Program-made: the position numbers and the translations under genes
The notes under the pieces: model-generated
The model's input: the letters and a program-made list of their open reading frames with translations, nothing else
Databases searched by the model: none
What the model was told of the DNA's origin: nothing
Part shown: positions 7,672-16,300 of the stretch, one piece after another
How positions within the stretch are numbered: position 1 is the first letter of the stretch
Layout: the number at the start of each line of letters is the position of its first letter
Assembly: GCA_029263175.1 (NCBI GenBank)
Contig: JAJCXZ010000049.1
Span: forward strand, 1 to 64,000
DNA: 64,000 nt
From: Acidimicrobiales bacterium
GTDB taxonomy: Bacteria > Actinomycetota > Acidimicrobiia > Acidimicrobiales > Aldehydirespiratoraceae
Direction of reading: 5' to 3'

Positions 7672-9231
7672 TCAGCTGGCGATTTCGGCGCAGCCGGTCG
7701 CGACGATCGTGCCGCGTAATTCGGCCTCGATTTCGATATCGGTGCATGCTGACGCTGCTTCTCCGAGGCTCTGAAGGGTGCCGAACGGGTCGAGTGCGGT
7801 TTCGAGATTGGAGAAGAATTCGCCCGCGGGCGCGTCCGGGTCGTCGGCGAGAGCCGCCCGAATCGCCGCAACGCCGTCGGCTCGCGTCGCCACCGCCGCA
7901 GTGAAACTCGCGATCACTTGTTCGTGCGATGCGGCGAACAGGGCTGGCGGGTCGAGTTGGCTCAGCGAGGCGACGAATACCTCCATGGCTTCGAAGAGCC
8001 CGTCAACTGCGACCGCCGGTGTGTCGCCGAGGTCACCGACAGTGAGTGAATCGTTGTCGTCGTCGAACCCGGCGAGAGTGATGAAAGCGCGTTCCATGGA
8101 CGCTTCGAGCGTGGCGCCGTGAGTCGAGACGGCATCGATGTAGTCGGCCTCGGCCGGGCTGAGCGCCGCGGGGGTGATGGCACGGCCACCCGACAAGACA
8201 TCGACAAAGCTCTGAGCGAACGCTGCTGGATCTGCAGCGACGGCGACCCGTATTGGTGCGCCATCGGGGTCCGCGAGCGTGGCGCCGGCGTCGTCGACCG
8301 AGATGGTCATCTCCTCGATGGTGACGACGGATTCGTCGATGGCAGCCACGGCCGCGAGTTCGTCCCAGAAGAACCAGCCTGGCGATGTGATCGCGCCGAG
8401 ATTGGCTGCGAAGAGTTGGCGTACCGCCTCCCCGCCGGGCTCCAGATCGGATGCTCGCTCGAGCTGGATCGGGATTTGGCGACCACCGGGGACGGAGGCT
8501 GTGGCGTCGAGGGGCACGAGCAGGGTCGGCACTCCCGAGCCGATGACGAGGCGCACCGACTCAGGGTCGATGTAGAGATTCCACTCGGCCGTCGGTGCGG
8601 TGTCGACGTTGCCGCCCACATCTACGGCTCCGCCCATCGTCACGACGCGTGCGATGCGCTCGACGAGGTCAGGACGCTCGCTGACGAGCGCGCCGATGTT
8701 CGTGAGCGGTCCCAACGTGACGATGACCACCGGCTCGTCGGCCTGCTCGAGCACGTCGCCCAAGACGTCGATTGCGCCGCGGGGTGGTGATGGCACGGTC
8801 ACGCTCGGGAGCACGACACCGACGATGTTGTTGGCCGACTCGCGCCACGGCTCGGGCCAGTCGCGGTCACCGACCAGAGGTGCCTCTCGACCGCAGGCGA
8901 CCGGTACGTCGGACTGCCCCACGATGGCGAGCAGTGCGAGGGTGTTTCGTACCCCGGGACCGCAGTCGGACTCTCCCGTTCCGGCCAGGGTCACTGCCAC
9001 GAGATCGACGTCAGGGTGCGAGGCGATGTACATCATCGCCGGGACATCCGACAAGGTCGGGCTGTAGTCGACAATGACCGGCCGGCGTGCCGAGGCATCC
9101 GGTGTCACTTCTTCTGGCATGGCGGTGTCCGCGGTGGCTTCGTCGGGCCCCGACGCGCAGGCGCTGGCCACCAAAGAGACGGCCGCGATCGCAGCCACTA
9201 TGCGGTTGTTGGAGACACGGATCTTGATCAT
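7672..9231 (-). CDS. Nucleoside hydrolase-like lipoprotein
   Basis: Exported lipoprotein of about 519 aa related to inosine/uridine-preferring nucleoside hydrolases. The signal peptide ends at LVASAC (Cys25). The family core is present: GTGESDCGPGVRNTLALLA, VTLGPLTNIGALV, VTMGGAVDVGGN and AEWNLYIDPE. The N-terminal calcium motif, normally DxDxxxDD, reads DYSPTLSD (55-62), so two expected Asp residues are replaced. Catalysis may be altered or lost. A C-terminal region of about 190 aa after the hydrolase core has no recognised domain. I chose ATG 9231 because it places the signal peptide correctly. The gene is divergent from the cyclase-like pseudogene at 9363. Confidence 0.82.
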   Translation of the reverse strand: MIKIRVSNNRIVAAIAAVSLVASACASGPDEATADTAMPEEVTPDASARRPVIVDYSPTLSDVPAMMYIASHPDVDLVAVTLAGTGESDCGPGVRNTLALLAIVGQSDVPVACGREAPLVGDRDWPEPWRESANNIVGVVLPSVTVPSPPRGAIDVLGDVLEQADEPVVIVTLGPLTNIGALVSERPDLVERIARVVTMGGAVDVGGNVDTAPTAEWNLYIDPESVRLVIGSGVPTLLVPLDATASVPGGRQIPIQLERASDLEPGGEAVRQLFAANLGAITSPGWFFWDELAAVAAIDESVVTIEEMTISVDDAGATLADPDGAPIRVAVAADPAAFAQSFVDVLSGGRAITPAALSPAEADYIDAVSTHGATLEASMERAFITLAGFDDDNDSLTVGDLGDTPAVAVDGLFEAMEVFVASLSQLDPPALFAASHEQVIASFTAAVATRADGVAAIRAALADDPDAPAGEFFSNLETALDPFGTLQSLGEAASACTDIEIEAELRGTIVATGCAEIAS

Positions 9232-9362
9232 TACCCCAACAGACGCACTCCACCCGTTCGCGGGTGACAACCGATATCAGATTCCAGCCCAATCCCAGCC
9301 GGACCGCGCTGAACGGTTCGGTCCTCTACGAAGTCGACATGACCGACGGCTACGCTTCGGGC

Positions 9363-10301
9363 GTGAGCGTGATCGACTGGTTGCTGGACGGAGATCCTTC
9401 CATCCGTTGGCAGGCGCTGAACGACCTTGTGAGTGCACCGGCCGACGACGTTGCCGCCGAGCGCGCCTGTGTCGAACACGAGGGCTGGGGTGCCCGGCTG
9501 CTCGCCGCCGCGGGACCCGATGGACTGTGAGGCGGTGGCGCCTGCTTCCCCGCCGACTACCAGGGTGGTGAGCCGGGGCAACCCTGGACGCCGACGATGC
9601 ACACGTTGCAGACCCTGCAGCTGTTGGGGCTCGATCCGACGTCGGAGTCGGCGCGTCGTGCCGTCGCACTCGTGGCGCAGAACTGTCGTTGGGAACACGA
9701 CGGGCAGCACTTCTTCGATGGCGAGGTCGAGCCGTGCATCAATGGGCGCACCATCGAGACCGGGGCCTATTTCGGTGTGGATGTCTCAGCCGTGATCGAC
9801 CGGATCCTCGACGAGGGTCTTGGCGACGGCGGCTGGAACTGTGAGGCCGAGAATGGGTCGGTGCGGTCGTCGTTCGACACCACGATCAACGTGCTCGAAG
9901 GTCTGGCCGAGTTCGAACGGACATTCAGTACCGCGGCCGAGGTGAGCGCAGCGCGGCGTCGAGGTGAGGAGTATCTGCTCGAGCGCAGCCTGTTCCGTCG
10001 CCAGAGCACGGGCGAGATCGTCAACCACGGCTATCTCGAGTTCGCGTTTCCGTACTACTGGCACTACGACGTGCTGCGGGCGCTCGACTACTTCCGTCGT
10101 GCCGGCGGTGACCCGGACCCTCGGATGCGCGAAGCGGTCGAAGTGGTGCGATCAAAGCAACAGTCAGACGGCCGTTGGCTGCTCGATTGCGTCTATCCGG
10201 GCCGTGTGCATTTCGACATCGAAGCCGACGTTGGAGCCCCGAGCCGCTGGATCACGCTCCGAGCGATGCGAGTGCTCGACTGGTGGGACAACGCTTCGTG
10301 A
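9363..10301 (+). pseudogene. Squalene-cyclase/prenyltransferase-fold protein split by in-frame TGA
   Basis: Two parts in the same frame form one terpenoid-cyclase-like alpha/alpha-barrel protein of about 312 codons. It starts at GTG 9363 (MSVIDWLLDGDPSIRWQ). Codon 56 is TGA (9528-9530) where the family has Trp in a DGxWGGGxYFP-type motif: the reading is GPDGL, stop, GGGACFPADYQ. Downstream repeats include HTLQTLQLLGLDP, GDGGWNCE, SSFDTTINVLEGL and DGRWLLDC. TGG to TGA is a one-base change. Sequence on both sides stays coding, so the lesion is recent, a sequencing error, or read through. Restart at ATG 9597 would give a 234-aa fragment. Function unknown: the family lacks assigned activity in this short form. 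Confidence 0.78.
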
Positions 10302-10352
10302 ACTGTCTCTCGAGCCAGCGTCCGCGTGGCACCTGAACGGAGCAACGACGCC

Positions 10353-10832
10353 GTGACCACAGAACGCGACCTGCTGCTCGCCCGCCTCGACGCACAACGC
10401 GCCCACGTCCTCGGTGCCATCGACGGTTTGACCGATGTTCAATTGCGGCAGGCGGTGCTGCCGTCGGGCTGGTCCTGCGTAGGCATGATCAAGCACCTCG
10501 CCCTGGCCGACGAGCACTACTGGTTCCGTTCCATCGTCGGTGGCGAGTCCCTCGACTTCTTCCCAAGCGAACCAGGGGCCGACTTTGCCGTTGGCTCAGC
10601 GGAGTCCGCTGATGAGGTGATCGCGATGTATCGAGGAGAGATCGAACGCTCCAATACGATCCTGTTATCGGTCTCCCTGGACGACCCGCCCCGACAGGTC
10701 GACCCCGATTGGGCGGAATGGGGCATCGAGTTCCCGACCGTGCGCTCGGTCGTTGTTCATATGCTGGTGGAGACGGCGTGTCACGCCGGGCACCTGGACG
10801 CGGCGCGAGAACTCCTCGACGGCAAGCAATGA
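10353..10832 (+). CDS. DinB/DUF664 family protein
   Basis: Four-helix-bundle protein of 159 aa of the DUF664 branch of the DinB superfamily, in which actinobacterial members are thiol-dependent enzymes using mycothiol. Typical segments are TTERDLLLARLDAQR, VLPSGWSCVGMIKHLALADEHYWF and MLVETACHAGHLDAARELLDG. Three His residues in these (KHLA, DEHYW, CHAGH) are in the usual metal-binding places. GTG 10353 gives the family's normal N-terminus and is preceded by GGAGC at 10339-10343; a GTG at 10326 is less likely. The gene lies 51 bp after the cyclase-like gene and ends 20 bp before the convergent heliorhodopsin. Confidence 0.88.
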   Translation: MTTERDLLLARLDAQRAHVLGAIDGLTDVQLRQAVLPSGWSCVGMIKHLALADEHYWFRSIVGGESLDFFPSEPGADFAVGSAESADEVIAMYRGEIERSNTILLSVSLDDPPRQVDPDWAEWGIEFPTVRSVVVHMLVETACHAGHLDAARELLDGKQ

Positions 10833-10852
10833 CTTGTCATGGACTGAGTGGC

Positions 10853-11611
10853 CTATGCGGCGAGGGTTCCGGCGAAGACCTGCCAGGCCAGGGCCGACTT
10901 CGCGACCAGGCTGAGCACGATGTAGCGGCGTTCGCCGTAGAGATAGTCGGCCCACTTGCCTTTGGCCCGGTACTGCTTCCATTGCACGATCGCGAAGCAG
11001 TTGAACAGCAGGAACAGCGACACGACGATGCCGTAGACGAACCCCGGCGTGGTCGCCTCCGCGGGGCCCTTGGGTGAGATCAAGCTCATGAGGACGACGA
11101 GCCAAGGGATGGCTCCGGCGAAGCATCCGAAGATGAACGGCATCCAGTCGCCGTCGCCGGGAGTGGTGTATCTCTCCTGCAGCCAGCCGAACAGGATCAT
11201 GCACACGTTCACGGCGAAGATGCCCGTGAGCGCGATGTAGTCCGCGGTGCCATTGAGCTGCAGGATCACCACGATCATCAGCGACGACGAGATGGAGTAC
11301 TCCACCCATCTGAACGTGTTGTGATTCCGCTGTAGACCGGCGGCGTAGCGCGTGAAGAACCTGGGCGAGATCACCAGAAAATGGAAGCCGGCTGACAGGG
11401 CCAGGAACGCGGCCACCATGTAGCTGATGTTCAGATCGAACAGATTGACCGGATCAGAGAACGAATCTCTCGACGGCGCGTCAGTGAGGTAGGTCGCTCG
11501 AACCGGGAGCGATACGTCGTTCGAGAGCAACAAGATCCCGACTAACGACGCGAGGTGCAGGACAGCGGCGGCGAGGTTGAGCCGCCGCAGTTTGATGAGC
11601 GCCGTATCCAT
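10853..11611 (-). CDS. Heliorhodopsin
   Basis: Seven-helix retinal protein of 252 aa of the heliorhodopsin family, which inserts with the N-terminus inside and is not a classical ion pump; proposed roles are light sensing or modulation of partner proteins. The retinal lysine is K238 in LSLVAKSALAWQVFAG (TM7). The counterion Glu is E104 in FRWVEYSISSS (TM3), with R101 three residues before, matching R104/E107/K241 of HeR-48C12. H19 and H77 match the conserved histidines, and S234 the Ser near the Schiff base. ATG 11611 has a good ribosome site (GGGGAG) inside a CCCCGCGGGG palindrome. No retinal or carotenoid gene is nearby. Upstream lie two direct repeats that may belong to its promoter. Confidence 0.96.
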   Translation of the reverse strand: MDTALIKLRRLNLAAAVLHLASLVGILLLSNDVSLPVRATYLTDAPSRDSFSDPVNLFDLNISYMVAAFLALSAGFHFLVISPRFFTRYAAGLQRNHNTFRWVEYSISSSLMIVVILQLNGTADYIALTGIFAVNVCMILFGWLQERYTTPGDGDWMPFIFGCFAGAIPWLVVLMSLISPKGPAEATTPGFVYGIVVSLFLLFNCFAIVQWKQYRAKGKWADYLYGERRYIVLSLVAKSALAWQVFAGTLAA

Positions 11612-11631
11612 GGAGTCTCCCCGCGGGGTCG

Positions 11632-11655
11632 TACGTACCTAACCCTTACGTACCT
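11632..11655 (-). promoter_or_regulatory. Direct repeats upstream of heliorhodopsin gene
   Basis: On the coding (minus) strand the 9-mer AGGTACGTA occurs twice, separated by 6 nt (plus-strand copies TACGTACCT at 11632-11640 and 11647-11655). They lie 21-44 nt before the ATG, where a promoter or activator site would be. Perfect 9-mers with a 15-nt period suggest a head-to-tail dimer or tandem operator. No assignment to a known factor is possible from sequence. Confidence 0.5.
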
Positions 11656-11731
11656 GCCGGCTGCTTTGGATGCACTGTCTGCGGGGAATGTCCAGGTCTG
11701 GCGTCGGGATCGGCTGAGGACGTCGCAGCGT

Positions 11732-12244
11732 TCAGGCGCTCGGGCCGGCGTCCCTGACGCGCCTGACTTCTTCGAGCGCTTCGGCGAGCTCGGCTATCCA
11801 GTCGCTTTCGTGCTGACCGACCAGGCGCACGCACCAGGCGAGCGCTTCGCTGCATGATCGGGCGATGCCACCTTCGATCAGCGAGTCGAGCACGGCCCGC
11901 TCGTCGAGCCGAAGCCGCGTCATCGCGGGTGCATTGAGTGTCGTGAACAGCACTTGGGCGTCGCCGCACTCGACGCCCCAGCTGACGACACGGCAAAACT
12001 GGGTCTGAGCGCGATCGGCGATCTCCATACGTTGATCGCGCGTCGCTTCGCGAAACGCGACGATCTGCTGCTCGGGGTCGAGACCGGCTCCCGGCTCGCC
12101 GAGGTCGCCCGTGACGAGGATCTCATCGGCGTCGTGGCGCAGATGAGGCCCACTCGAGAACCAACCGTCGGGAAGGGCGTCGGTGAACCAGGCGAGCAGC
12201 TCTTCGGCTGTGGGCTGCGGGATTGAGGCGGACTTGGTGCGCAT
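11732..12244 (-). CDS. Conserved hypothetical protein
   Basis: Soluble protein of 170 aa, not recognised as a named family. The C-terminal third (MTRLRLDERAVLDSLIEGG, ARSCSEALAWCVRLVGQHE, WIAELAEALEEVRRVRD) resembles a helical ribbon-helix-helix-like segment seen in actinobacterial hypothetical proteins. The N-terminal part (ELLAWFTDALPDGWF, HLRHDADEILVTGDL) looks like a small alpha/beta domain. It lies 120 bp upstream of the heliorhodopsin on the same strand and could be co-transcribed, although the repeats between them suggest a separate promoter. ATG 12244 is the only good start. Two tandem 8-bp repeats lie 43-58 bp upstream. Confidence 0.7.
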   Translation of the reverse strand: MRTKSASIPQPTAEELLAWFTDALPDGWFSSGPHLRHDADEILVTGDLGEPGAGLDPEQQIVAFREATRDQRMEIADRAQTQFCRVVSWGVECGDAQVLFTTLNAPAMTRLRLDERAVLDSLIEGGIARSCSEALAWCVRLVGQHESDWIAELAEALEEVRRVRDAGPSA

Positions 12245-12286
12245 ATGAGTCGTCCTGATCGGTGGATAGCAAACACCTTAGTCATG

Positions 12287-12302
12287 TGTAATCATGTAAT
12301 CA
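12287..12302 (-). promoter_or_regulatory. Tandem 8-bp repeats upstream of 11732-12244 gene
   Basis: TGTAATCA occurs twice in immediate succession (12287-12294 and 12295-12302). It is AT-rich against a high-GC background and sits 43-58 bp before the ATG at 12244, so it may be an operator or part of the promoter. No transcription factor can be assigned. Confidence 0.4.
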
Positions 12303-12343
12303 AGAACGCCCACCGATGTAATTCCAAGCAGCCAAAGACTCCT

Positions 12344-13354
12344 CTAGTGCGGCGAGTACGAGGCCAGATTCGCCATGTAGTTGGTGCGCTCGAACGAGGA
12401 TGGATCGGGTGACGATTTCTGGCTGAGGCTGCCTCGGGCCTGGGTCAACGAGCGGTATTCCCGCTCCGTAAACCAGTGGGAGAGTCCGTCCAGCACCGTC
12501 GTCACATGCTCGGGACCGTGCATCAGCAGGGCGGAGGTCATCATTGTCACGTCCGCGCCGGCCAGGATGAGTTTGATGGCAGCCTCAGCATCGTGGATGC
12601 CGGTGGTGGCGGCGAGCGATGCTTCCAGCTGGCCGTGCAGGATGGCGACCCATCGAAGAACCAAGCGCATCTCGTTCGGTGAGCTCAAGACGAGATTGGG
12701 CGTGGTCGACAGCTGGTCGAGGTCGATATCTGGTTGGTAGAAGCGATTGAACAGCACGAGCCCGTCGGCCCCGGCGTCGACCAACCGTCGCGCCATGTTG
12801 GCGGGCGAGCTGAAGAAGGGGCCGATCTTCACCGCGAGAGGGATCTCGACCGTGCTTCTCACGGCCGCGACAAGCTGGAGATATTGGTCTTCGACGTCGG
12901 CGGCCGACGCGTTCGCATCGGCCGCGATGAGGTAGATGTTCAACTCCAGCGCGTCGGCACCTTCATCTTCGAGAAGCTTGGCGTAGTGGGTCCACCCTCC
13001 GGTCGATGTGCCGTTGAGGCTGGCGATCACCGGGATCGTCAGCTCGTTCTTGGCCGCGATCAGGGTGCGGAGGTAGCGATCGGGCCCGGTGTTGTAGGAG
13101 TCGAGCTCCGGAAAATAGCCGCCGAACACCTCCCCGTGCTGATCGGCGCCGGTATCGAGTCCGCGATGGAGTCCCATCGCGTCGTGCTCGATCTGCTCCT
13201 CGAACAACGAAGGCAACACGATGGCCGCGGCTCCGGCCTCCTGCAGCGCGACGAGCGTGTCGATCTGACCCGTGAGTGGTGAGGACGACGCCACGATGGG
13301 ATTGGCGAGATCGAGGCCCATGTAGTGAGTACGGAGGTCGGTGGTTGGGGTCAT
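12344..13354 (-). CDS. Dihydroorotate dehydrogenase-like protein (PFOR-associated)
   Basis: FMN-binding TIM-barrel protein of 336 aa of the dihydroorotate-dehydrogenase-like family. Typical segments: MGLDLANPIVASSSPLTG, IPVIASLNGTSTGGW, GADALELNIYLIAAD, LAVKIGPFFSSPANMARRL and ATTGIHDAEAAIKLILAGAD (phosphate-binding end). These proteins are commonly encoded beside pyruvate:ferredoxin oxidoreductase, and their substrate is not settled; de novo pyrimidine synthesis is not the likely role. ATG 13354 overlaps the PFOR stop by 4 nt, so translation is coupled and a shared function (flavin/ferredoxin redox) is likely. The 3' end has an unusual polar tail (SLSQKSSPDPSSFERTNY). Confidence 0.88.
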   Translation of the reverse strand: MTPTTDLRTHYMGLDLANPIVASSSPLTGQIDTLVALQEAGAAAIVLPSLFEEQIEHDAMGLHRGLDTGADQHGEVFGGYFPELDSYNTGPDRYLRTLIAAKNELTIPVIASLNGTSTGGWTHYAKLLEDEGADALELNIYLIAADANASAADVEDQYLQLVAAVRSTVEIPLAVKIGPFFSSPANMARRLVDAGADGLVLFNRFYQPDIDLDQLSTTPNLVLSSPNEMRLVLRWVAILHGQLEASLAATTGIHDAEAAIKLILAGADVTMMTSALLMHGPEHVTTVLDGLSHWFTEREYRSLTQARGSLSQKSSPDPSSFERTNYMANLASYSPH

Positions 13355-16300
13355 TCTTCTACCTGTCCGAACGTTGCGGTGTGCTCGACATCGACCATCT
13401 GTTGGTAGAGATGCCAACGGTCGTCGATGTCTTGCTGGGCCTCGGTGAAGAGCCGCTCGGCGACCTGGGGGTTGGACCGGGCGAGCATGGCGAAACGGCC
13501 TTCGGTCATGGCGAAGTCGCGGAACGCGACCTTGGGCGGGCGGCTGTCGAGGTGCAGGGCGTGTTCGCCGGCAGCCTCGCGTCCCGGGTCGTAGCGGTAC
13601 ATCGGCCAATAGCCGCTTTCCACCGCCATCTTCTGGTGTTCCATCATGTGGGTCAGGTCGAAACCGTGGGCGATGCAGGGGCTGTAGGCGATTATCAGCG
13701 ACGGCCCCGGATGGGCCTCGGCTTCGGCGAACGCCTTGATGACCTGGGTCATGTTCGCGCCCATCGCCACCTGAGCCACATACACGCCGCCGTAGGCCAT
13801 GGCGATCATGCCGAGGTCCTTCTTGGCGGTGGTCTTGCCCCCGGCGGAGAACTTGGCGATCGCGGCGCGTGGCGTGGCTTTGGACGTCTGGCCGCCTGTG
13901 TTGGAGTAGACCTCGGTGTCGAGCACCAGGATGTTCACATTGCGCCCCGATGCGAGCACGTGATCGAGGCCGCCGAAGCCGATGTCGTACGCCCAGCCGT
14001 CACCGCCCACGATCCATACGCCGGTGTCGACGAGATAGTCGCTGAGTGAGCGAAGGCGCGACGCCAGCGGTGTCGTCTCGGGATCGGCCAGCTGATCGAG
14101 ACGAGCCCGCAGAGCCGCGACCCGTTCGCGTTGGTCGGCGATGCCGCGCTCGTGGCTCTGGTCGGCTTCGAGGATGTCGGCCGCCACCGGTCCCACCTCG
14201 GAGGCCAGCGAGGCGAGTAGCCGGCGAGCTTCGGCCTCGTGATGGTCGAGCGCGAGCCGCATCCCGAGCCCGAACTCGGCATTGTCCTCGAACAGCGAGT
14301 TGGCCCATGCGGGACCGCGGCCGTCGGCGTTCGTGGCCCACGGAGTGGTGGGTAGATTGGCGCCATAGATCGACGAACAGCCGGTGGCATTGGCCACGGT
14401 GATCCGATCACCGAATTGTTGGGTGAGCAGCTTCAGGTAGGGGGTCTCGCCGCAGCCGAGGCACGCGCCGGAGAACTCGAAGAGAGGTTGGGCCTGCTGA
14501 GTCCCCTTGATCGTGAGGAGGTCGAGAGAACTCCGATCGGCTTCGGGGAGGTCGAGGAAATGGGCGAAGTTGATGCGCTCCGCGTCCAAGTGATCGGCCT
14601 TGGCCTCCATGTTGATCGCCCGATGCTTGACGACCTCTTTGCTCTTTGCCGGGCAGATGCTGACGCAGACCCCGCAGCCGGTGCAGTCATCGGGGGCAAC
14701 CTGGATGACGAGGCGTTGATCGGGCGTGCTGTGCCGGTCGCCGGTCCAGTCCTTGTCGCGGAATCCTTCGGGCGCGTCGGTGAGGGTCTCCGCCGGCAAC
14801 ACCTTCATGCGGATGGCGGCGTGGGGGCACACCAGGGTGCAACGGCCGCAGTCGATGCAGATGTCGGGATCCCAGATCGGGATGTCGATGGCGAGGCTTC
14901 GTTTCTCCCACTGTGCGGTTCCCATCGGGAACGAGCCGTCGACGGGCATGGCACTGACGGGGAGAAGATCGCCCTTCCCGTCCATCATCATGGCGGTGAC
15001 CCGTTGCACGAAATCGGGAGCCTCCTCCGGCACGGGTCGCCGAAGGCGTCTCGTCCCGACCATCTCGGCAGGAGTTTCGACCCGGACCAGAGCCGCCACG
15101 GCCTGGTCGACCGCCGCGAAGTTGCGGTCGAGCACGAGTTGGCCTCGCTTCTGGTAGCTCCTGGAGATGGCGTCCTTGACAGCAGCCACGGCTTCATCGG
15201 GGGGCAGGACTCCTGCCAGGAAAAAGAAGCAGGTCTGCAGCACGGTGTTGACGTGGCCGCCCAACCCCGCCTCCGTGGCGACGCGCCCGCCGTCCACGAT
15301 CCAGAGGGCCAGGTCCTTGTCGATGATCTGGCGTTGGGTTTCGATGGGCAGGCTGCGCCACACCGTTTCGGGACCGTGGTGGGTGTTGAGCAGGAAGGTC
15401 GCCCCTCGGCGGGCGATCCTCAGAACATCGACCTGGTCAAGGAGACTCGTGTGATGACAGGCGACGAAGTCGGCCTCACCGATCAGATAGGTGGAGCGGA
15501 TCGGCTCCGGCCCGAACCGAAGGTGTGACACGGTCATCGACCCGGACTTCTTGGAGTCGTAGACGAAGTAGCCCTGAGCAAACTGCGTTGTGGATTCACC
15601 GATGATCTTCACCGAGTTCTTGTTCGCCCCCACGGTGCCGTCGCTGCCGAGGCCGTAGAAGACCGCTCGGTTGACGTTGTCGGGTTCGCTCCAACGAGAC
15701 TCATCGACGTCGAGGCTGAGGTGGGTGACGTCGTCGATGATGCCGACGGTGAAATGGGGCCGCGGAGTCGCCCCGTCGAGTTCGTCGAGGATCGACAGCG
15801 CCATCGCCGGCGTGAACTCCTTCGATGAGAGGCCGTAGCGACCACCGATCACACTGGGCATCGACTTCTGGTGCCGCTCGAACAACGCGGTCACGACGTC
15901 GCTGTAGAGGGGTTCACCGACCGAACCGGGCTCCTTGGTGCGATCCAACACCGCGATCGAACGGACGGACGCGGGAAGCGCGGCGACGAATGCCTCGGAA
16001 TCGAATGGCCGGTAGAGCCGTACGGCCACAACCCCGACCTTGGCCCCTGCCGCGGCCTCGCGCTCGACGGCTTCGATGGCCGCGCCGACCCCGGAGCCCA
16101 TCATGACGATGACCCGTTCAGCGTCAGGTGCCCCCCAGTAGTCGAACAGGTGATACGCCCGGCCCGTCAGGTCAGCGAGGCGATCCATTTCCGTCTGCAC
16201 CGCGTTCGGCGTGGCCAGGTGAAATGGGTTGGCGGCCTCGCGGGCCTGGAAGAAGACATCCGGGTTCTGGGCGGTGCGTCGAAGCACCGGATGATTCGGG

